Of a stretch of 64,000 nucleotides of DNA, positions 15,763 through 24,105 are shown in pieces. The stretch is from Alistipes sp. (GTDB lineage: Bacteria > Bacteroidota > Bacteroidia > Bacteroidales > Rikenellaceae). Below the pieces are notes generated by a model, which ran no database searches, was not told where the DNA came from, and saw only the letters and a list, made by a program, of their open reading frames with translations. Numbering within the stretch: the first letter of the stretch is position 1; each line of letters opens with the position of its first letter. Made by a program: the position numbers and the translations under genes. The DNA lies in contig JAIDUK010000034.1 in assembly GCA_029060215.1 (NCBI GenBank), forward strand, positions 62,001-126,000, in the 5' to 3' direction.

Positions 15763-17493
15763 ATGAGGATTTTCAAACAGTTAGCCCATCTCTCCGCGAC
15801 CGCGCTGCTTGCGGCGGCCGTTTCGTGCCACAACGGCGACGGGCTGACGCCGGGCACGAACTCCTCGCGCGAAATCGAAGTCTCGATCAGCGCACCCGCC
15901 ACCCGCACCGCCCTGCTCGAAGACGGGCTGACGGCCCGCTGGGTCAAGGGCGACCGCATCGCTCTGTGGGCCTGCACCGGCGCAACGGCCGCATTCGCCA
16001 ATGTTCCGTTCACCCTCTGGTACCCGCGCGAAGCCCCCGAACAAGGTCTTTTCACGGGCATGGTGGGCGCCATGACGGCCGGGACCTACGACTACTATGC
16101 CTCGTACCCCACGCCCGAAGCGGCCGAGGGAACGAAAGTCACCTACACGATTCCGTCCGTACAGAACGGCGCGTGGAACGGCAACCTCGACATCATGCTC
16201 GCGGCGACGCAGGGCACCGAACTCAAGGAAGAGATTCTGAACGAAGTCACCCTGCAATTCCATCATAAGGTCCATGCGCTGAAGATCACCATCCCCGAGG
16301 GCCGCAACCTGCTGGGGCGCCCCATCGAACAACTGCGCATCGAGTTTCCCCAGCCCGTCGCAGGCCGCATGACGTGGGATCTCGCCAACCCCGCCGCTGC
16401 CCCCGAAACGGCTGCGACCGAGAACGCCATCACGCTCGACTTCGCAACGCCCGTCAACGAGGGCGACACCTTCTGGGTCTTCATCGCTCCGGCCGACCTG
16501 ACGGGCGGAGAAGTACGGTTCACGGCCACCGACGGCACGGAGTTCTCGTGGCCGCTCTCGGCGTGGACTTTCCGCGACTGCACCGAGGGGCGCATCACGC
16601 CGGTGCGGCTGACCGTCGACGAACGGCGCCCGCAGCAGGATTTCCGGCTGACGGTCGACCCGACCCGCTTGGGAGAACCCGTGACGGAAATAAACTCGCT
16701 GACGATGCCCGCAGGCTATGAATTCCCCGACATCTCGCTGAGCGCCACGACCCGCACGATCCGGCCCAACGGCGACGGAACGTTCTCCGTCCGCATGTTC
16801 AGCGATCAGGCCGCCGCCCTTGCCGACGGGATGCAGGCAAGCATGACCGTAGGTTCGGAAAACACCGAGGGCGTCTACGGCAAACATTGCGAAGTGAGCA
16901 ACGTGACCGCCGACGGCTGCACCGTAGCGGCTCCCTACCTATTCTTCGAAGACTTCAGCGAAACAACATACAACGCCCAGTATGCGGATGAAAACGGAAG
17001 CACCGCCTATGAGCTGACCGACGCCGGCCTGCCGGGCTGGACGGGCAGTCGCTGGAAAGTGGATCAGCAGTCGCTGGAATTCAGGACCTACATCGGGTCG
17101 AGCACCGTGTTTGGACGCCAAGACAACAAATACGGTCGCGTCGATACGCCGCCGCTGCCGTTGCGAAGCGGCAAAACCGTCGCTCTCTCCGTATCCTACG
17201 ACATCGGCTCGACGGGCAACTCGAAATGCACGTTCGGGTGGACAACGCGGAGCGGCCCGATAGCGGGCGGACGCGGATACGACAACCGCACTCCGCCGGA
17301 AAACGAGGTGGAATCCTTTGCTCCGGATGCATCGGGCTCGCCGACGAACATGCCCACGCACAAAGACTACACGATACGGAACTGCGTATCGGGAATCCGT
17401 CTGAGCTGGTTCGGAACCTACAACTCGGGGACGGTAACCGCAAAAACATTCTATTTCTACATGGACAACATCCGCGTAACGATCGTACACTAA
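15763..17493 (+). CDS. fimbrillin-like lipoprotein with C-terminal beta-sandwich domain
   Basis: The 576-residue product has a lipoprotein signal (LAAAVSCHNGDG). Its N-terminal part (EIEVSISAPATRTALLEDGL, then WVKGDRIALW) has the TRT/TRA-plus-WxxGDxI pattern of Bacteroidales fimbrillin-family proteins, which are exported as lipoproteins and may polymerise after processing by an Arg protease; the Arg in ATRT would be a candidate cleavage point. The C-terminal third (YLFFEDFSETTYNAQY to YFYMDNIRVTIVH) looks like a jelly-roll adhesion or carbohydrate-binding domain. The ATG at 15763 gives the signal peptide. It is the first of seven codirectional envelope genes; the next starts 1 bp after its stop. 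Confidence 0.8.
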   Translation: MRIFKQLAHLSATALLAAAVSCHNGDGLTPGTNSSREIEVSISAPATRTALLEDGLTARWVKGDRIALWACTGATAAFANVPFTLWYPREAPEQGLFTGMVGAMTAGTYDYYASYPTPEAAEGTKVTYTIPSVQNGAWNGNLDIMLAATQGTELKEEILNEVTLQFHHKVHALKITIPEGRNLLGRPIEQLRIEFPQPVAGRMTWDLANPAAAPETAATENAITLDFATPVNEGDTFWVFIAPADLTGGEVRFTATDGTEFSWPLSAWTFRDCTEGRITPVRLTVDERRPQQDFRLTVDPTRLGEPVTEINSLTMPAGYEFPDISLSATTRTIRPNGDGTFSVRMFSDQAAALADGMQASMTVGSENTEGVYGKHCEVSNVTADGCTVAAPYLFFEDFSETTYNAQYADENGSTAYELTDAGLPGWTGSRWKVDQQSLEFRTYIGSSTVFGRQDNKYGRVDTPPLPLRSGKTVALSVSYDIGSTGNSKCTFGWTTRSGPIAGGRGYDNRTPPENEVESFAPDASGSPTNMPTHKDYTIRNCVSGIRLSWFGTYNSGTVTAKTFYFYMDNIRVTIVH

Positions 17494-17494
17494 G

Positions 17495-18331
17495 ATGAAA
17501 AGATACGGCATCATACTTTTGGCGGCGGTCGTGCTGGCCGCCTGCGCGAAAGACGAGGGCGGCGAAACCCGCGCCGAGGGCTACGGCACGCTGGTCTTGG
17601 CGGCCCGATGCGCGAACGCGGTGACGGCCGAGACCCGGGCGCAAGCGCAGATTCCGGCCGAAGACATCCCGACGGCAGACGAACTGGGCCTGCTGGTGGA
17701 AAGCGTCGACCCGGAATACGAATTCTCGCAGGTATGGCCCGCGCTGAGCGCCTACGACAGCCAGAACGACTACCTGTGGGCCACGCACTACAAGCTCTCG
17801 CTCTTCTCGGGCACGGAACCCGTCGGCGCCGACCTCGCGCCCGAAGGCATCGGCCTGCCCTACTTCGAGGGGTCCGAAACCACGCTGGTCTCGGTCGGTC
17901 TCGAAACGACGCATGCGACCGTCACGGCCCGGCTGGCCAACACGGCCATGCGGCTCGTCTTCACCGACCGTTTCAAGGGCTACTTCGGCAACGGAGCGGA
18001 ATTCACGCTGACGACCGACGCCGGAACCGAAATCGAACTGAACTACGAAACGGCCGAAAAATGGTGTTATGTCCGCCCGGCAAGGTTCACCCTTTCGGGC
18101 GAAGCGACCAAACAAACCCCGTCGGCCACGCAGCCTGCGCAGACCGTCCGCTTCGCCGAACAGGTCAACGACGACGTGCAGCCCGGCAAGCTCTATACCT
18201 ATGTATACGATGTTTCGGGCATCGGCGACACGGGCGAAGTTATCATCCTGCTCAACGACACTCCGGTTCGCACCGAGACGACCGACGAAGAACTCAACGA
18301 CGACGCCAAACCCGAAGAACCGGCAAACTAA
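17495..18331 (+). CDS. DUF4493-type lipoprotein
   Basis: The 278-residue product has a lipoprotein signal ending LAAC, followed by AKDEGGE, an acidic Lys-Asp-Glu stretch like the export signals that send Bacteroidota lipoproteins to the cell surface. The mature sequence (GYGTLVLAARCAN, ETRAQAQIPAED, HYKLSLFSGTEP, PYFEGSETTLVSVG) follows the DUF4493 pattern, a domain of unknown function common in gut Bacteroidales and often next to PCMD proteins. The tail after residue 260 is acidic and low in complexity. The gene starts 1 bp after the fimbrillin-like gene and shares its promoter. Confidence 0.85.
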   Translation: MKRYGIILLAAVVLAACAKDEGGETRAEGYGTLVLAARCANAVTAETRAQAQIPAEDIPTADELGLLVESVDPEYEFSQVWPALSAYDSQNDYLWATHYKLSLFSGTEPVGADLAPEGIGLPYFEGSETTLVSVGLETTHATVTARLANTAMRLVFTDRFKGYFGNGAEFTLTTDAGTEIELNYETAEKWCYVRPARFTLSGEATKQTPSATQPAQTVRFAEQVNDDVQPGKLYTYVYDVSGIGDTGEVIILLNDTPVRTETTDEELNDDAKPEEPAN

Positions 18332-18351
18332 CGACACGAAGCAACGAAACC

Positions 18352-20073
18352 ATGAAAAGACGTTTCCCCCAATACCTTGCCCTCCTGCTCTGCGGCCTGC
18401 TCTCCCTCTCCTGCGTGGAGGAGACTTCGCGTTTCGAGGGCGGCGAAGCCAAACCCGACAAGAGCAACATCGGCTATCTGACCTTCGACCAGCTGGAGAT
18501 GACGGTGGTGGACCGCACCGAAGAGATCGACCACCACCCCGAATCCTACGCGGTGACCCGCGCGGGCAACACCGACGTAGAGAGCTACACGGTGGAGATT
18601 CTCGATGCCAAAGGCCAGCCTGTGGAAGTGACCGACAAGAACGGCACGACGGGCTCCTCGTTCCTCTATGGCAACCGCCCCGAGCTGATCGAGCTGCCCG
18701 CAGGCGTCTACACGCTGTCGGTCTACTCGGACACGACGCCCGACGCCGCATTCGACACCCCGACCTACGGAGCCGCGCAGACCGTGACGATAACCCGCGG
18801 CAACACCACGGCCCTGCAAGACATGACCTGCCGCCTGCTCTCGGTGAAGGTGACGGTGGCCTACAAGGATACGCTCATCGCCACCATGAGCAAGGACACG
18901 CAGGCCGAAGTGGTGCTGGGCGAAAAGAACGCGCTGGTATTCGAAGGCAAGGAACCCACGCTGGTGGGCTACCTGAAACCCTCGGCCGACCAGAGCAACC
19001 CGCTGGTGCTCTATCTGACCACCACGTTCAACGAAAAGAAGATCGACCGCCAGCCGCTGGTCGTGGCCCGCGATGCCAAAGCCGGACAATACCGCAACAT
19101 CACGGTCGGGCTCCAGAACGCCGAAGACGGCACGGTGATCATCAGTGCCGAAATCGAGACATGGCTGGAGAACGACGAAATCGTGGTCGACTGCCAGAAA
19201 GTGGCCGTCACGGCGCTGTGCGAGGAGCGCATCCCCGACGAAAACGACCCCGACGCCCCCAAACTCGAATGGCCCGGCCACTCGCTGGACGAAGTGTTCA
19301 CGCTCGACGACTCGAAATTCGATGCCAACAAATATTTTATCGGCAATGTCGATCTGACGGTGACCGCCAAGGCTCCGATAGCCACGTTCTTCGTAGGCGT
19401 AACCAGCGACAATGCTGCTTTCAACGCCTATCTTGCACTCAACGGCCTGACCGAACCGCAGAACACGGCAACCGTCGACGGCCCGGCCCGCACGGCCCTG
19501 CGCTTGTGGGGATTTCCGGCCGAGAATCTGCAAGTCACCGAGCGTTCGTTCCGGCTGACCCCGCTGATGAAAGTACTCTTCGACTACGAAGGCAACCACG
19601 TCTTCACGCTGACGATTACCGACGAAGCGGGCCGCAAGAGCACCTTCGAACTGAAGATCGCCGTGAAGCACGACACGGGCGACCAGCCGCGCATCGTATG
19701 GCCCGACCACGACCTCGGCACCCGCTACGAAACGACCGAGGTCGAGGAGGTCGACCTGCTCATGACCGTTCCCAACGGCGTACGTTCGCTGTGGGTAGAG
19801 ATCCACGGAGCTCTCGAAGCGGGGCTGGCAGGCATGATGCCGTCGCAGTTCGAGCTGACCGACCCCGGAGAGATCGCCTCGGCGCTCAACGGATTCGGAT
19901 TCCCGACGGGCGATGCGGTGAAGGACCAGACCGACCTGACGTTCTCCATATCGGCCGATCTGATCGGCATGATGAGCGTGTTCCCCGGCGAAACGGATTT
20001 CAAACTGGTAGTCACCGACAACGCCGGGCAGACCGCCGAAGCGACGATCAAACTGCTCGTGCCGGAACAATAA
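18352..20073 (+). CDS. DUF4493-type lipoprotein, long form
   Basis: This 573-residue lipoprotein (signal ending LSLSC, mature start VEETSRFEGGE) has an N-terminal DUF4493-like domain (IGYLTFDQLEMTVVDR, VTRAGNTDVESYTVEI, LPAGVYTLSVYSDT) followed by two Ig-like or PKD-like segments (TFFVGVTSDNAAFNAYL and PRIVWPDHDLGTRYETTEVE, each ending in a strand such as VFTLTITDEAGRKSTFEL or FKLVVTDNAGQTAEATIKL). It probably extends from the outer membrane as a multi-domain stalk. No catalytic motif is visible. It lies 20 bp after the previous DUF4493 gene and 10 bp before the next. Confidence 0.8.
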   Translation: MKRRFPQYLALLLCGLLSLSCVEETSRFEGGEAKPDKSNIGYLTFDQLEMTVVDRTEEIDHHPESYAVTRAGNTDVESYTVEILDAKGQPVEVTDKNGTTGSSFLYGNRPELIELPAGVYTLSVYSDTTPDAAFDTPTYGAAQTVTITRGNTTALQDMTCRLLSVKVTVAYKDTLIATMSKDTQAEVVLGEKNALVFEGKEPTLVGYLKPSADQSNPLVLYLTTTFNEKKIDRQPLVVARDAKAGQYRNITVGLQNAEDGTVIISAEIETWLENDEIVVDCQKVAVTALCEERIPDENDPDAPKLEWPGHSLDEVFTLDDSKFDANKYFIGNVDLTVTAKAPIATFFVGVTSDNAAFNAYLALNGLTEPQNTATVDGPARTALRLWGFPAENLQVTERSFRLTPLMKVLFDYEGNHVFTLTITDEAGRKSTFELKIAVKHDTGDQPRIVWPDHDLGTRYETTEVEEVDLLMTVPNGVRSLWVEIHGALEAGLAGMMPSQFELTDPGEIASALNGFGFPTGDAVKDQTDLTFSISADLIGMMSVFPGETDFKLVVTDNAGQTAEATIKLLVPEQ

Positions 20074-20083
20074 CCAACGAACG

Positions 20084-22261
20084 ATGGGACGCAAATTCAT
20101 ACATACGGCCATCCTGCTCGGAGCCTTGTTGCTGGGCGCCTGCACCGGAAATCCGGAAGAGATTGCGGGCAACCCGGGCGAGGGTGCGGTCGCATTCACG
20201 CTGGCGATGCCGAAAAGCCGCACGACCACGGCCGACGCAGAGACCTATCCGTGGGACTGCTGCGCCATCCGCATCTATAAATACGTGGCCGACGAAGCGG
20301 GCGAACGCAGCCGGGAGCTGATCCGCCGCTACGATTCGCCCTCGGAGATGCCCGCCTCGCTGTGGCTGCTGGCCGGAGAATACGCCATCACGGTCGAAGC
20401 TGGCAGCAAGGCCGAAGCTACGTTCGACGAACCCACCTACCAAGGCGAACAGGACTTCAAAATCGTCGAGGGCGCAACCACTTCGGTGACGGTCGACTGC
20501 CGGTTGGTCAACACCATTATCAGGGTCGCCTACGACGCCACGATTCCCGCCACGTTCAAGGAGAAGTTCTGCACGACCGTGGCTATCGGCGAGAGCTACG
20601 ACCAAAGCCGGGTCGACAAAGGCGAAGTGCCGAGCCTCGCCTACGCAAAGACCCGAAACGGCTATTTCATCCTGCCGGAAGAGACGACGGCCTTCTGCTG
20701 GCAATTCACCGGCAAGGGCGAGAAGAACGGCCAGCCCCTCGAACTGACCAAAACGGGGTCCAAAGCGATCGTTCCCGAAGCAGGCGTCTGCTATGAACTC
20801 AGCCTGCGCTACTCGCCCGACCTCGGCGGTTCGCTCGAATTCACGCTCACGGTCGACGAATCGGTCGACGAGATATTCGACCCGATCATCTTCCTGCCCA
20901 CCCCGCAGATCGAGGGCTACGGCTTCGAGATCGGCGAGACCCGGCCCTACGTGTCCGGGCAGATCGCCTATTCGATCGGTTCGATCGCCGACATGCGGGA
21001 GATACAGGTGCAGGTCGACGGCGCAACATTCGCGGTTCCGGCCACGGCCGCCTACGCAGAGGATGCCAACGGCATAGCCATCGACTTCGAGAACCCGACT
21101 TCGATGCGGCTGATGCTGGGCGAAAAGTTCTTTGCCCGGCTGAGCGGCGGCGACCACACGCTGACCCTCACGGCAGTCGACCAAGACGACGCCGAGGGGA
21201 CGAAAGAGAGCATCGTGCGCACGCAGGGGGCGCTGCCGGTTCCGGAAAACCCGTGGTTCGACGATCGGATATGGCGCGGCTGCGTGTTGCAGGAGGCTTC
21301 GGACGTGAAGATGGAATACCGCCGGCAGGGCGAAACCCAATGGACCGCTGCAACGCTGACGCTCACGGCCGACGAAACCTATTCGATGCCCGCCGCCATA
21401 GCCGCCTTGGGCAGCGCCTACGAATATCGGCTGTCGATCGACGGCACGACCATCGGAGCCGCCCAGACCGCGGCCTACCCGCTGGGACCGCAGGTCTACA
21501 ATGCGGGATTCGAGGTGTGGACAGGCTCCTTACCGTTGGTGCCCTACACATCGGAGACCGACCGCAACGACCAGTGGTGGGACACGGGCAACCACGGCTC
21601 ATCGAAAGCGAACACCAACGTGACGACCAACGAAGCGGATGCCCGGCCGGGCTCCGCGGGCACGACGTCGGCCAAACTCGCATCGCAGAAGGCTTCGGTC
21701 ATGGGCATCGGCAAATTTGCGGCAGGCAACATCTTCGTCGGCAAATACTTGGGCACCAACATCCCCAACGGCGTAATCGGATTCGGCAAGCCGTTCCTGT
21801 TCACCTATCGGCCCAAAGCGCTCCGGTTCTGGTACAAAGGAACCGTAGGCACGGTGGACAACGCGGGCGGAAGCGTAAGCAACGGAGATGCCGACGTGGC
21901 GCAGGTCTACATCTGCCTGTGCAAGATGGACGGACCGCATGTGGTCGACACCCGCTACTCGGACACGTTCCTCAACTTCGCGGCCAACAGCAAAACCATG
22001 GCCTACTGCACGGCTCTGAACGGCAAGAACAGCAAGAACGACCACACCGACGGCCATATCATTGCATGGGCCGAGTGGAACAACACGCAGTCGATGGCCG
22101 AATGGACGGAGATAACGCTCGACCTGCACTACAACGAAGAATACGAGGGCGAAGTGCCGACCTACCTGATGCTGACCGCCTCGGCCAGCAAGTACGGCGA
22201 CTATTTCGCCGGTTCGACGGGGAGCACCATGTACCTCGACGACATGGAACTGATCTACTAA
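20084..22261 (+). CDS. DUF4493 plus PCMD domain lipoprotein
   Basis: The 725-residue lipoprotein (signal ending LLGAC, mature start TGNPEE) joins a DUF4493-like N-terminal domain (VAFTLAMPKSRTTTADAE, LLAGEYAITVEAGS) to a C-terminal PCMD domain (putative carbohydrate metabolism domain) from about residue 465: YNAGFEVWTG, WWDTGNHGSS, RPGSAGTTSAKL, GKFAAGNIFVGKY and the closing STMYLDDMELIY. PCMD resembles carbohydrate-binding beta-sandwiches; its function is only inferred. The gene at 24106 carries a clearly related PCMD domain, so duplication within the operon is likely. It precedes two small outer membrane barrel genes, consistent with a surface complex. Confidence 0.85.
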   Translation: MGRKFIHTAILLGALLLGACTGNPEEIAGNPGEGAVAFTLAMPKSRTTTADAETYPWDCCAIRIYKYVADEAGERSRELIRRYDSPSEMPASLWLLAGEYAITVEAGSKAEATFDEPTYQGEQDFKIVEGATTSVTVDCRLVNTIIRVAYDATIPATFKEKFCTTVAIGESYDQSRVDKGEVPSLAYAKTRNGYFILPEETTAFCWQFTGKGEKNGQPLELTKTGSKAIVPEAGVCYELSLRYSPDLGGSLEFTLTVDESVDEIFDPIIFLPTPQIEGYGFEIGETRPYVSGQIAYSIGSIADMREIQVQVDGATFAVPATAAYAEDANGIAIDFENPTSMRLMLGEKFFARLSGGDHTLTLTAVDQDDAEGTKESIVRTQGALPVPENPWFDDRIWRGCVLQEASDVKMEYRRQGETQWTAATLTLTADETYSMPAAIAALGSAYEYRLSIDGTTIGAAQTAAYPLGPQVYNAGFEVWTGSLPLVPYTSETDRNDQWWDTGNHGSSKANTNVTTNEADARPGSAGTTSAKLASQKASVMGIGKFAAGNIFVGKYLGTNIPNGVIGFGKPFLFTYRPKALRFWYKGTVGTVDNAGGSVSNGDADVAQVYICLCKMDGPHVVDTRYSDTFLNFAANSKTMAYCTALNGKNSKNDHTDGHIIAWAEWNNTQSMAEWTEITLDLHYNEEYEGEVPTYLMLTASASKYGDYFAGSTGSTMYLDDMELIY

Positions 22262-22280
22262 CCCCTCCCGGACCCGACGC

Positions 22281-23078
22281 ATGACCCTCCTACGCCATGT
22301 TCTGCTTGCCGCCGCCCTGCTGGGCGCCCCCCTGCACGCGGCAGCCCGCAACGAAATGCCTGCGGCAGCCGACACGACGGCCCGGCCGACCATCAACGAA
22401 ATACGCGCGAAACGCGGGCTGGTCGACGTGAAGCACGTATTCGTCCCGGCCGGACAATGGATATTCGGCGGCGCGGCATCCTACTCGACCCACACCAACA
22501 ACAACTACACGTTTTTCATCATCGAGGGCATCGACAGCGACGGCTACACTTTCAAAGTGTCGCCGATGATCGGCTATGCCCTGCGCGACAACTCGGCCGT
22601 GGGTCTGCGCCTGATCTACTCGCGCACGCTGCTGCGGGTCGACGGCGGGGAACTCAGCTTCGGCGACGAAGAAACCGGCACCCACATCACGGCCGACTAC
22701 TACTATTCGCTCAAACACACCTACTCGGCCTCCGTGTTCTGGCGCCAATACATCCCGCTGGGGCGCAACAAGCGCTTCGCGCTGTTCAACGAAATGTCGC
22801 TGCAACTGGGCGGCCACCAGACCAAATTCGCCGCCGACACCCCCATACGGGGCACCTACGAGACGGGCACCTCCATCGCGCTGGGCGTATCGCCGGGGCT
22901 CATCGCCTTCGCCACCAACACGATGGCCATCGAAATCAACATCGGAGTGATGGGTATCAGCTACACCCATTCGCGGCAGGTGAAGAATCAGGTCAGCACG
23001 GCCGACATCCGCACCAGCAACATGAATTTCCGCATCAACCCCCTCTCCATCGGACTGGGCGTTTCGTTCCACCTCTGA
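22281..23078 (+). CDS. outer membrane beta-barrel protein, first of a paralogous pair
   Basis: The 265-residue product has a cleavable signal peptide (AALLGAPLHAAA), a short periplasmic segment (TINEIRAKRGLVDVKHVFVP) and then about 200 residues of alternating strands ending GLGVSFHL, as expected for an outer membrane barrel. No channel family is recognised. Its organisation parallels the next gene: a KH-V/R-F-P motif before the first strand (KHVFVPAGQWIFGG versus KHRFLPTSRRIDREI) and a YxLRDN or YFYRDNN loop about 60 residues later. The two barrels sit between PCMD lipoprotein genes, and I infer that they serve as membrane partners of those lipoproteins. Confidence 0.8.
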   Translation: MTLLRHVLLAAALLGAPLHAAARNEMPAAADTTARPTINEIRAKRGLVDVKHVFVPAGQWIFGGAASYSTHTNNNYTFFIIEGIDSDGYTFKVSPMIGYALRDNSAVGLRLIYSRTLLRVDGGELSFGDEETGTHITADYYYSLKHTYSASVFWRQYIPLGRNKRFALFNEMSLQLGGHQTKFAADTPIRGTYETGTSIALGVSPGLIAFATNTMAIEINIGVMGISYTHSRQVKNQVSTADIRTSNMNFRINPLSIGLGVSFHL

Positions 23079-23094
23079 CCCCCCGACGCGCACG

Positions 23095-24048
23095 ATGAAA
23101 ATCCGAACCCGACATATCCTATGGCTCGCAGGGCTGCTTCTGGCCGCCCCGCTGTCGGTCCGCGCCGAAGAACCGGCCGCGCCGACCCCCGAAGAGACCG
23201 CCGATGCCCCGGGCCCCCGGAGCGACGAACCGCCCATACTGACGGCGGAACCCTGCGAAGTGCAGGCCGACGCACCGCAGACCGACGCACCGCAAACGGG
23301 CCGCATGCGGCTCAAGCACCGTTTCCTGCCCACGAGCCGCCGCATCGACCGCGAAATCAACAAGAACCGCTTCGTATTCAAAGGCGAGATACTCTGCGGC
23401 CTGACCATCTCCTACGGCACGCTGTCGACCGACGAGGCCGACATGTTCCCCATCTTCGAGAACATCGGCCTGAGCGGCAACATCACCACGGTCAACCCCT
23501 TTGCGGGCTACTTCTACCGCGACAACAACTGCATCGGCGTACGCTTCGGCTACACGCATATCTCGGGCAAACTGGATTCGTTCGACATCAATCTGGGCGA
23601 GCAGAACGGCCTGAACATCCCGATTCCGTGGCTCGATCTGACGAGCAACCGCTACTCGATCGGCCTGTTCCACCGCTCCTATGTGCCGCTCGACGAAAAA
23701 GGCCGCTTCGGCGCCTTCGGCGAATTCGAGCTGGCGCTGACCATGGGCAACAACATCTTCGCCTACGAATCGGGCGAGAGCAGCAAGGAGACCAAGGCCA
23801 AGAACGCTACGGTCAAAGTGTGGTTCAACCCGGGCGTGGCCGTCTACGCCTTTCCCAACGTCTGCGCCACGCTCTCGTTCGGGCTGGGCGGATTCAAGTA
23901 CACCCACATCCGGCAATTCAACGCCCAAGGCGAAGAAATAGGCTCGCGCCGCTACTCGAAGATGAACTTCCGGCTCAACATCGCCGACATCCGCATCGGC
24001 ATGACGGTCCACCTGTGGAACAAGAAAAAGGGCAACCATCGGACGTAA
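23095..24048 (+). CDS. outer membrane beta-barrel protein, second of a paralogous pair
   Basis: The 317-residue product has a signal peptide (LLLAAPLSVRAEE), a Pro-rich acidic linker of about 45 residues with a short internal repeat (QTDAPQT), the motif RLKHRFLP and then an amphipathic strand-rich region ending RIGMTVHLWNKKKGNHRT. The basic extension after the last strand differs from the first paralogue. It starts 16 bp after the preceding gene. The acidic, Pro- and Ala-rich linker may span the periplasm. The function is unknown. Confidence 0.8.
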   Translation: MKIRTRHILWLAGLLLAAPLSVRAEEPAAPTPEETADAPGPRSDEPPILTAEPCEVQADAPQTDAPQTGRMRLKHRFLPTSRRIDREINKNRFVFKGEILCGLTISYGTLSTDEADMFPIFENIGLSGNITTVNPFAGYFYRDNNCIGVRFGYTHISGKLDSFDINLGEQNGLNIPIPWLDLTSNRYSIGLFHRSYVPLDEKGRFGAFGEFELALTMGNNIFAYESGESSKETKAKNATVKVWFNPGVAVYAFPNVCATLSFGLGGFKYTHIRQFNAQGEEIGSRRYSKMNFRLNIADIRIGMTVHLWNKKKGNHRT

Positions 24049-24105
24049 AAATAAGTCGGTCCGTTTTTGCGTTAAGGTTTCGATATGCGACATTGTAAAA
24101 ATACC

